From Streptosporangiaceae bacterium (GTDB lineage: Bacteria > Actinomycetota > Actinomycetes > Streptosporangiales > Streptosporangiaceae), in assembly GCA_030045295.1 (NCBI GenBank), contig JASIGD010000090.1, positions 1-13,001 of the forward strand: a DNA stretch of 13,001 nucleotides, written 5' to 3'. The notes under the pieces were generated by a model, which searched no databases, was not told where the DNA came from, and saw only the letters and a program-made list of their open reading frames with translations. Below, one piece after another: positions 6,682-12,027 of the stretch. Numbering within the stretch: position 1 is the stretch's first letter; each line of letters begins with the position of its first letter. Position numbers and translations under genes: made by a program.

Positions 6682-6775
6682 CGGCGGTGGACCCCGCCGC
6701 TCCTGCACGAAAGCGCCCAGCCCTGCAGGATTGCCGGATGGCCGATGGGTCCTGCTTCCCTTGAGAGGAGGTAGG
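6682..6775 (+). promoter_or_regulatory. Fluoride-type riboswitch with G-C core swap and SD-sequestering hairpin
   Basis: P1 is CGGCG (6682-6686) with CGCCG (6695-6699) around loop GTGGACCC. Loop GGACCC (6689-6694) pairs perfectly with GGGTCC (6747-6752) as pseudoknot. An extra hairpin CCTGCA...TGCAGG (6702-6729) precedes P2 (GCC GGAT GGC, 6733-6742), then CGATGG and U6753-equivalent T. Where canonical aptamers have A6 and U38, this one has G6687 and C6743, a compensated change. Expression platform: GTCCTGCTTCC (6749-6759) pairs with GGAGGTAGGAC (6767-6777) over 11 bp with two wobbles and buries the SD GGAGG. Its 5' strand shares GTCC with the pseudoknot, so the two states exclude each other: ligand bound means SD free. 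This is the clearest ON switch in the window. Confidence 0.8.
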
Positions 6776-6780
6776 ACGCC

Positions 6781-7137
6781 ATGGCTGCATCGGCGTCAAG
6801 ACCCGCTGAGCAAACCGGACGCTGGTGGCGCCTGTCGTGGCTGCCGTCCGGCGGCTACGGCAACGGGCTCGATGATGAGGGGTGGGTGCCGGTTCTGGAG
6901 GTCAGCGAGCAGGTCGTTCCGGCCGTGCTCAGCGTGCTCGGCGAAGCAGCCGTTCCGGCTTACGCGGCACCGGCGCACTCAGGCGCCAGCCGGCTTAAGG
7001 ACCGAAGCCGGCGGCCGGAGGCATACCAGCTGTGGGTGGGGGCCAGCGCCTACGGCCGGGCCGAGATGACCCTGATGAAAGTGATGCCTTACCTGACGCG
7101 AGCGGCCGCGCAGCGCGCGGACAGCGCGTGGCGGTGA
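6781..7137 (+). CDS. 118-residue protein of unknown function, riboswitch-controlled
   Basis: I do not recognise a named family. The product is a soluble-looking 118-residue protein with no signal peptide or membrane segment. Visible blocks are WWRLSWLPSGGYGNG (14-28), a strand-helix VLEVSEQVVPAVLSVLGEAAVPAYAAPA (38-65), a basic variable linker (about 68-79) and a C-terminal block YQLWVGASAYGRAE-TLMKVMPYL. The strand-helix-strand pattern with 'VPAYAAPA' and 'WVGASAYGRAE' resembles small conserved actinobacterial proteins without assigned function. The start is ATG 6781, 9 nt after the SD GGAGG, which is the SD held in the riboswitch hairpin. The gene is alone on its strand and converges with the MutS-like pair, 13 bp between stop codons. 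Placement behind a fluoride-type switch is the only clue to its role. Confidence 0.8.
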   Translation: MAASASRPAEQTGRWWRLSWLPSGGYGNGLDDEGWVPVLEVSEQVVPAVLSVLGEAAVPAYAAPAHSGASRLKDRSRRPEAYQLWVGASAYGRAEMTLMKVMPYLTRAAAQRADSAWR

Positions 7138-7150
7138 CGGCTCGTCCGGC

Positions 7151-8776
7151 TCATCCCGTACGCGGCGCGTCCGGCGGCACGGCAGCGGTCCCGCTGGGCT
7201 CCGGGACCCGGCCGCCGGGGCCTGGTTCGCCGTCCAGGCCTGTTCCCGCGGCCGCCGGGGTGAAGCCTTCATCCTCGTCCAGCCAGGCGCCGAGCCGGTA
7301 GTAAAGGTCTTCTCCGAAGCTGGTCGGGAGGGGTTCTTTTACCGCGAGCTTATAGTTGCGGCGCCCGTCCGGCCCGCGCTCGGCTCGCAGGAACAGGGTG
7401 GAGCGTGCGCGCTGACGGTGGAAACGGTCGGAGAAGTCGAACCGGTGGGTGACGAAGAACACCTTGATCTGTGCGTCCAGCAAGGCGCGGACGACCTGGT
7501 AGCCGATCTCGGATCCTTCACGCTCGTTGGTCCCGGCGAAGGACTCGTTGAACAGCACGAGGCAGTGCGGCGCGATCCGGCCGGCGATGACGCTCATCCG
7601 CCGCAGCTCGTCATCGAGCCGGCCGCTGGTCATACCGGCATCTTCCTCCCGGATGAAGTGGGTGAAGATCCCGCGGGCGGCATCAGCCCGGTAAGACTGG
7701 GCGGCGACAAACATTCCGCATTGCATCATGACCTGGGCCACGCCGACGCTGCGCAGGAACGTGGATTTCCCTCCCGAGTTGGCGCCGGTGATGATGACCA
7801 GCGACCTCCCGTCGGCCTGCACGTCGTTGCCCACCACCGGGTCCGGTGACTGCAGCTCCAAGCAGGCGTCGCGCAGGTCCGTGCACGAGAACGCGAGCGC
7901 CGAGGACTGGGCCGGCTCAGGGGTGGTGACGGGTGCCCCTTTGGCGGCGAGCCGGTCGGCGAGGTTGAGGCAGCCCACGTAGAAGGCCAGCTCGCCCCGC
8001 AGCATGGTGAAGTAGCTGCCGATGTGGTCGGCGGACTGGGCAGCCGCGTTGGCGACCAGGTTGAGTCCCCGGCTGGTGAGGTCCTCCAGGATCTGGCTTC
8101 CGGCCTCGTCGCGAGGCGGGAGGGTGAAGGAGTAGGTGGTGCGCGGCCCGATCCCCAGCCGTTCCGTCCACCGTCGCCGGGCCTGTTCGGGGGCGCGCAG
8201 CACGAAGCCGTTGCCGCTGTTGTCGCGGTCGAGTTCGGCGCTGATCAGTACGCCGCCGCGGAAGCGCAGCTGCTTCAGGTGGTAGCTGATCTCCTCGAAG
8301 TACTCGTCGTCCAGTTCGTGCTTCAGCGTGGCGAACAGCGTCCGCATCCCGTCGGAGCGGAATTGGTCGGCGTGGTCGTCGGCGATCTTCCTCAGCTGCC
8401 CCAGGCGGGCCACGTAGGCCTCGAGATAACTGACCGCGCCGGAGAGGTTTGACGAAGCGTTCTGGTACGAGCCGCCGTAACCCCACAGGTGCCGCTTGTC
8501 CGCCAACGCCCCGACCGCGACAGCGTACATCTCCCGGATGACCTCGGGCTGAGCCAGGCAGTCGGCCAGGATCCGCTGGCGGTAGCGGATGGCTTCGGGA
8601 TCGTCCAGGCTGGTGAGCAGGACCTTCGCGGACACCTCGAAGAGGAGCTTGTCACCGGCGGCCATCGCGTGCAGCAGCGTGGTCAGCTCGAGATCCTGGA
8701 TCAGGTCCTGGTGGCCGGGAGGCAGTTCGGCCCCGAAGTCGAAGTCCCGGTCCTGGTAGAGAAGGTAGACCTTCAT
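7151..8776 (-). CDS. MutS-like ATPase, second of a tandem pair
   Basis: The 541-residue protein has a MutS-type ATPase domain in its C-terminal half: Walker A GANSGGKS (331-338), a THFIREEDAGM block (about 372-382), Walker B LVLFNE (406-411), ESFAGTNERE and a VTHRFDFSDRF segment. The N-terminal 300 residues are helical, comparable to the MutS core/lever region. The mismatch-reading domain I is absent, so this is not canonical mismatch repair MutS. Walker B has Asn410 in place of the usual Asp of DE. The tail after about 503 is Gly/Pro-rich and probably disordered. The start ATG overlaps the upstream stop by ATGA, so the pair is translationally coupled and probably forms a heterodimer (inference). 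It is controlled through the riboswitch at 10378-10453. MutS-like genes are known companions of crcB aptamers; their cellular function is not established. Confidence 0.88.
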   Translation of the reverse strand: MKVYLLYQDRDFDFGAELPPGHQDLIQDLELTTLLHAMAAGDKLLFEVSAKVLLTSLDDPEAIRYRQRILADCLAQPEVIREMYAVAVGALADKRHLWGYGGSYQNASSNLSGAVSYLEAYVARLGQLRKIADDHADQFRSDGMRTLFATLKHELDDEYFEEISYHLKQLRFRGGVLISAELDRDNSGNGFVLRAPEQARRRWTERLGIGPRTTYSFTLPPRDEAGSQILEDLTSRGLNLVANAAAQSADHIGSYFTMLRGELAFYVGCLNLADRLAAKGAPVTTPEPAQSSALAFSCTDLRDACLELQSPDPVVGNDVQADGRSLVIITGANSGGKSTFLRSVGVAQVMMQCGMFVAAQSYRADAARGIFTHFIREEDAGMTSGRLDDELRRMSVIAGRIAPHCLVLFNESFAGTNEREGSEIGYQVVRALLDAQIKVFFVTHRFDFSDRFHRQRARSTLFLRAERGPDGRRNYKLAVKEPLPTSFGEDLYYRLGAWLDEDEGFTPAAAGTGLDGEPGPGGRVPEPSGTAAVPPDAPRTG

Positions 8777-10347
8777 AGCCCGAGTCGCTCCCGCAGCCGA
8801 TCGTAGGTGACGTCGTATTTCTCGGCGAGGGCCAGCGCGTAAGCCAGGCCGTCGGCTGGTTTCCTGACCACCTTGTAGGTGCGCTCGGCCGGGTTCTCCG
8901 GGTTGATCGTGCTCATCATGCTGACGACCTGATCGCCGAGCGAGGCCATCTCATCGACGAACGTGACGTAGACGCACAGGGCGTCCAGTTGCTCGACCTT
9001 CGTCAGCAGCTTTGTTCCCAGGAAGCGGGCATCGTGCAAGGTGGTGGAGGCGAAGATCTCGTTCATGATCACGATGCTGTCCGAGGTGGCCGCCCGCAAG
9101 ATCTCCCCGATCCTGATCAGGTCGTCCTCCAGCTTCCCGGTCATCTTGGTGAGGTCCTCTTCCCGGGCGAAATGGGTGAAGAGGCGGTCGAACAGGAACA
9201 GGCGGGCGGCGCTGCCCGGGACCGGGCAGCCGACGCTGGCCAGGTGGTGGAGCTGGCCGAAGGTCCGGGCAAAGGTGGTCTTCCCGCCCTGGTTGGGCCC
9301 GGTCACGACGAAGATCCGCTCGGGGCCTGCCAGGCGGAACTCGTTCGTGACCACCGGCTCGCGCTGGAAGACGAGCTTGTGCGCCAGGGCCAGGTCGAAG
9401 GTATCGGCGGCGAGGACTTCCTTGGAGGCGGAGACCTCGGGATAGCAGAAGCGCAGCCCGGCCGCGCGGAGCGGCCTGATGTAATCAAGATAGGCGAGAT
9501 AGACCTGCAGGTCCTGGTCGGCGTGCCGGATTCCCTCGTCGAGGAACGCGTCGTGCTGGCGGCAGTACTCGTCCAGGGCGGTGAACTCCTCCGGGAAGAG
9601 CCTGGCCACCAGCTCGAGGATCTGGGCGGCGACGTGGTTCATCCCTGGCCGCGCCCGGTAATGGATCCGGTAATCCTTGACCGCGCCCTGCTTGAAGCGC
9701 TCGAAGGTGTGCAGCACCACGGCGCTGTAGTCAGGTTCATCCTGGTAGCGGCTGACCTCCACCCGGCCGCCCCGGATACGCGTGCAGTAGCGGATCTGCC
9801 CGAGGGCGTCCTTCCGGTCCCTGGTATCGCTCGCCAAAGCGCTGAACCTGGCCGACGCCACGTAGGAAGCCAGGTATTCCCGGAAGTCCAGCAAGGCACG
9901 GGAGCTGATCTGCGCCGAGGCCAGGTGCGCCGCCAGCGACTGCACCGCGTCGCAGTAGATGGCCGCCGCGTCCAGCAGCCAGCCCTCCCGGTGATAGCGG
10001 TACTGCATCTTCGCCAGCTGATGCAGGTGGGTGCGCACCTCCGCCATGTGGTCGGCGAAGCGCTGGACCTCCTCGAACAGGGCAGGGTCGTCGAGGTCAC
10101 GGAAAACCTCCTGGCGGTAGCGCACCGCGTCGGCATCACGCAGGTGGCCGAACAGAACGTTCGTGATGAGGTCACGCTCCTCGCGATCACCGGCGACCGC
10201 CGCCACGATCTGGTCGAGGTTCAGGTCCGGCGCGAAGGAGCGATCCGCGTCCGGTTCGCTGGCGCTCCCGGCGGGCGCCGCCTCCCGGGATAGCAAGCTG
10301 GGGAAATGGCGGTCAGCTTCTGATCCCGGAGCGGCCGGCGTGGTCAC
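8773..10347 (-). CDS. MutS-like ATPase, first of a tandem pair
   Basis: The 524-residue MutS family member lacks the N-terminal mismatch-binding and connector domains. Residues about 55-330 are helical (core/lever-like) and the ATPase domain follows: Walker A GPNQGGKT (350-357), THFAREEDLTKMTGKLEDD (391-409), Walker B IVIMNE (425-430) with Asn429 where MutS has Asp, then IFASTTLHDA (431-440) in the place of IGRGTST. The start is GTG 10347: an in-frame TAG lies 3 codons upstream, so translation cannot begin earlier in this frame. The GTG has only a weak SD of its own; a strong AGGAGG further upstream serves an 8-codon ORF whose TGA overlaps this GTG. It overlaps the next MutS-like gene by 4 bp. 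The first 50 residues are Ala/Pro-rich and poorly conserved-looking. Confidence 0.88.
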   Translation of the reverse strand: MTTPAAPGSEADRHFPSLLSREAAPAGSASEPDADRSFAPDLNLDQIVAAVAGDREERDLITNVLFGHLRDADAVRYRQEVFRDLDDPALFEEVQRFADHMAEVRTHLHQLAKMQYRYHREGWLLDAAAIYCDAVQSLAAHLASAQISSRALLDFREYLASYVASARFSALASDTRDRKDALGQIRYCTRIRGGRVEVSRYQDEPDYSAVVLHTFERFKQGAVKDYRIHYRARPGMNHVAAQILELVARLFPEEFTALDEYCRQHDAFLDEGIRHADQDLQVYLAYLDYIRPLRAAGLRFCYPEVSASKEVLAADTFDLALAHKLVFQREPVVTNEFRLAGPERIFVVTGPNQGGKTTFARTFGQLHHLASVGCPVPGSAARLFLFDRLFTHFAREEDLTKMTGKLEDDLIRIGEILRAATSDSIVIMNEIFASTTLHDARFLGTKLLTKVEQLDALCVYVTFVDEMASLGDQVVSMMSTINPENPAERTYKVVRKPADGLAYALALAEKYDVTYDRLRERLGL

Positions 10348-10370
10348 GTCTCGGCCCTAACACCGGTCAT
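10344..10370 (-). CDS. Possible 8-codon leader ORF coupling the riboswitch to the MutS-like pair
   Basis: ATG at 10370 follows AGGAGGG (10383-10377) by 6 nt, the best SD in this leader, and reads MTGVRAET then TGA. The TGA (10346-10344) overlaps the GTG start of the first MutS-like gene, an ideal coupling arrangement. If real, the riboswitch controls this short ORF and the MutS-like gene is translated by termination-reinitiation. The reading is from sequence only. Confidence 0.45.
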   Translation of the reverse strand: MTGVRAET

Positions 10371-10377
10371 GGCGTTC

Positions 10378-10453
10378 CCTCCTGTGTTCCGGCCGCTGGG
10401 CGGTCAACAGGAGCCATCAGCCACCAGGGCGACTTCGGCGAGCTCCATCGCCG
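10378..10453 (-). promoter_or_regulatory. Canonical fluoride riboswitch before the MutS-like pair
   Basis: On the minus strand P1 is CGGCG (10453-10449) with CGCCG (10440-10436) and loop ATGGAGCT. Loop GGAGCT pairs with GGCTCC (10415-10410). J-P2 is AAGTC then GCC CTGGT GGC, followed by UGAUGG and U. Every conserved core base of the crcB motif that I know is present (A6, U7, U38, G39, A40, U41, U48). Expression platform: CTCCTGT, which begins inside the pseudoknot strand (10413-10407), is perfectly complementary to ACAGGAG (10385-10379) holding the SD. Pseudoknot and SD-sequestering helix exclude each other, so fluoride should turn translation on. A small CCGC/GCGG hairpin is nested between the arms. 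Confidence 0.9.
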
Positions 10454-10460
10454 TGATCTG

Positions 10461-10466
10461 ATTCTA
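10461..10466 (-). promoter_or_regulatory. -10 element for the MutS-like operon
   Basis: TAGAAT on the minus strand fits TANNNT and is 7 nt upstream of the P1 foot at 10453, so the transcript would begin essentially with the aptamer. No obvious -35 was found. Confidence 0.5.
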
Positions 10467-10482
10467 CGGCCACCCTGAAAGG

Positions 10483-10501
10483 GGCCCTGCCACCCCGGGC
10501 C
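10483..10501 (-). terminator. Weak hairpin after the Cys/His-repeat gene
   Basis: GGCCC/GGGCC with a 9-nt loop lies just past the stop codon of the upstream minus-strand gene. It is followed by CCTTTC rather than a T run, so intrinsic termination is doubtful. Confidence 0.25.
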
Positions 10502-10509
10502 GCGGGACG

Positions 10510-11760
10510 TCACGCATCGCGCGGCGGGCATCCGCAGAACACGTCGCCGTCAAGGAACGCGGCTGCGCGTCGCCAGGCGGTCATTTCCGGGCCCCTGGCT
10601 TCGTGACGCCGCGCCCAGGTGTTCTTGCCGAACGCCTCGTCCAGTTCGGCGATCAGCCTTTCCGCGCGCTCCGCCGCGTCACGCGCCGGCACATGACCGG
10701 CCCGTCGATCGAGTGCTCGCAGGCACAGCAGATGACGGACGCACAGGGGCGCATGGCGGTGCGGACCTGGATGCGAGGCTCGCAGCGACGCGCGCAGATC
10801 ATCGACGGCCTGCTGCGCCGCGTCCTGGCTGGCCAGGCAGACCGGGCAGGCATCTGCGCCGCCAGCGCGCCGACGAGGCCGTATCCAGCTAGCCGGGTCA
10901 CCCAGTGTCCGGCGCGGCGACGACGTAGGCCGCCCGCTCACTGCCACGGCGAGGCAGCCGACCTGCCAGGCCAGGAGCGCCAGCACGTCCCGCTGGCCTA
11001 CGGCGACGACAGCGTCGTTGAGATGGGCGGCGCACAGCACCAGCCGGCGGTCCGGCTGGCCGCGGCCGCCAGTGCGGAAGGTCTGCGCCAGGTGGTCATT
11101 TTCCGAGCGGTTCGCTGCCAGGCACGCGACGCACGCATCAGGGCCGGGCTGTGCGATGGCCACGGCCGCTCGCCGCAGCACCGCGCGAACGTCTGCGTCG
11201 TGGTCGGTCCCGGCGAGCCAGCCGGGGCGTGCTGGGCGGGTGCTGAGGACCGCCGTCATCGTGTGCGACAGCCAGGCGACGGACCGGTGATCTCCTCGTA
11301 CGGCGGCTGCGCGGAGATGAGGAATGCACAGGCCGCCGAGCTCGGAGCAGCGGTCCCGGACCGAGCTGTCGGCCAGGCCGTCGAGCAGGGTGTCCAATGC
11401 CCGGCCGGCGGCGCCGTGGTCATGCTCGCACGCGGGGCAGGTGCCAACCGACGCCGCGCGGCCGTTGAGCTGGTCCCGGGCCGCCTCCACGATGTACCGG
11501 TAGACGGCGGTGAGCCTCTGCGCGGCTCCGGGCTGGCTCATCAGCGCGCGCGTGTGGCCGGGGCACATGCCCAGCGAGCCGCACAGGCGAGTGATGGTCA
11601 CGGCGTCGGCGTGCGCCTCGAGCGCGAACCAGGCCAGGTAACGGTCGCCGGCCTCGTCGGCGTAGCGGCACACCGGGCAGCCCGGACCGGTCAGCAGATC
11701 CGCCGCGGTGTACAGCGTCAGCACGGTCGGGCCGCGCGGGACAGGGGTGGCGGACGGCAT
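10510..11760 (-). CDS. Four-fold CxxC...CxxH repeat protein, unknown function
   Basis: The 416-residue protein contains four copies of one pattern, CxxC followed 30-35 residues later by CxxH: C28/C31-C66/H69, C108/C111-C145/H148, C210/C213-C243/H246 and C305/C308-C340/H343. Each unit looks like a helical zinc-binding module (CPVC, CPAC, CVAC, CPVC; then CPGH, CIPH, CAAH, CVRH). Such CP.C...C..H units recall DUF6062-type proteins, an uncharacterised group. A last pair C409/C411 (FCGCPP) ends the protein. No signal peptide or membrane helix is seen. The start is ATG 11760, with CAGGA about 9 nt upstream. It lies behind a canonical fluoride aptamer and diverges from the ABC-F gene. A role in binding or buffering a metal, or in oxidative/ion stress, is only an inference. 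Alternative: a DNA- or protein-binding zinc-ribbon scaffold. Confidence 0.82.
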   Translation of the reverse strand: MPSATPVPRGPTVLTLYTAADLLTGPGCPVCRYADEAGDRYLAWFALEAHADAVTITRLCGSLGMCPGHTRALMSQPGAAQRLTAVYRYIVEAARDQLNGRAASVGTCPACEHDHGAAGRALDTLLDGLADSSVRDRCSELGGLCIPHLRAAAVRGDHRSVAWLSHTMTAVLSTRPARPGWLAGTDHDADVRAVLRRAAVAIAQPGPDACVACLAANRSENDHLAQTFRTGGRGQPDRRLVLCAAHLNDAVVAVGQRDVLALLAWQVGCLAVAVSGRPTSSPRRTLGDPASWIRPRRRAGGADACPVCLASQDAAQQAVDDLRASLRASHPGPHRHAPLCVRHLLCLRALDRRAGHVPARDAAERAERLIAELDEAFGKNTWARRHEARGPEMTAWRRAAAFLDGDVFCGCPPRDA

Positions 11761-11779
11761 CTAACGGTCCTGCCCGACG

Positions 11780-11837
11780 CGGTTGCCGGCCTGACTTCGA
11801 ACCATCGCACCTGCCGCCTTTGACGCTGTAGCAACCG
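11780..11837 (-). promoter_or_regulatory. Candidate expression platform of the Cys/His-repeat gene
   Basis: On the minus strand CGGTTGC (11837-11831), directly 3' of the aptamer, is complementary to GCAACCG (11786-11780), a few bases before the SD GGCAGGA. In addition TGGCTTC of the pseudoknot strand can pair with GAAGTCA (11798-11792) with one wobble, which would compete with the aptamer. Which helix controls the SD is not clear. Confidence 0.35.
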
Positions 11838-11886
11838 GAGAAGCCATCAGCGCGCTGGGCGCGTTCCAAGGCGAGCTTCATCGCCT
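11838..11886 (-). promoter_or_regulatory. Canonical fluoride riboswitch before the Cys/His-repeat gene
   Basis: On the minus strand P1 is AGGCG (11886-11882) with CGCCT (11873-11869), loop ATGAAGCT. Loop GAAGCT pairs with GGCTTC (11845-11840), one wobble. P2 is CGCGC/GCGCG with loop CCA, preceded by GGAA and followed by C, then UGAUGG. All conserved core bases of the crcB motif are present, including the terminal U at 11839. Confidence 0.88.
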
Positions 11887-11892
11887 ACCGGG

Positions 11893-11898
11893 ATGGTA
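11893..11898 (-). promoter_or_regulatory. -10 element for the Cys/His-repeat gene
   Basis: TACCAT on the minus strand fits TANNNT and lies 6 nt before the aptamer foot. It is 46 bp from the oppositely oriented -10 at 11945, so the two promoters are back to back. Confidence 0.4.
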
Positions 11899-11944
11899 TC
11901 CGGGAACGGCCGCGCGGGCACCGGCACTGGGCCGGCTGATCGGC

Positions 11945-11950
11945 TAATCT
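11945..11950 (+). promoter_or_regulatory. -10 element for the ABC-F gene
   Basis: TAATCT fits TANNNT and is 4 nt before the P1 hairpin at 11955. No convincing -35 was found at the expected distance. Confidence 0.45.
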
Positions 11951-11954
11951 AGAG

Positions 11955-12011
11955 GTGGCGGAGGGGCTCGCCGCAACAGCGTCAATGCCAACGGTCCCTG
12001 CTCAGCAGGGA
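11955..12011 (+). promoter_or_regulatory. Variant fluoride-type (crcB-like) riboswitch before the ABC-F gene
   Basis: P1 is GTGGCG (11955-11960) with CGCCGC (11969-11974), one G-U pair, around loop GAGGGGCT. Loop GGGGCT (11963-11968) pairs with GGTCCC (11993-11998). AAC precedes a minimal P2 (11979-11981 with 11986-11988, loop TCAA), then C-A-A-C-G-G and U11999. The loop and the joining/pseudoknot segment are identical to those of the element at 1971, while P1 and P2 differ yet keep pairing. It has no inserted hairpin. Expression platform: TCCCTGC (11995-12001), which shares TCCC with the pseudoknot, pairs with GCAGGGA (12005-12011) across a TCA loop and covers the purine-rich AGGGAAAGG that serves as SD for ATG 12028. 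Confidence 0.72.
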
Positions 12012-12027
12012 AAGGCATATACGCGGC

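Noticed and set aside
6584..6799. The Nudix frame extends upstream to 6799.
   Set aside because: The extension runs antisense through the 6682-6777 riboswitch and has no family-like sequence; ATG 6583 has a good SD.
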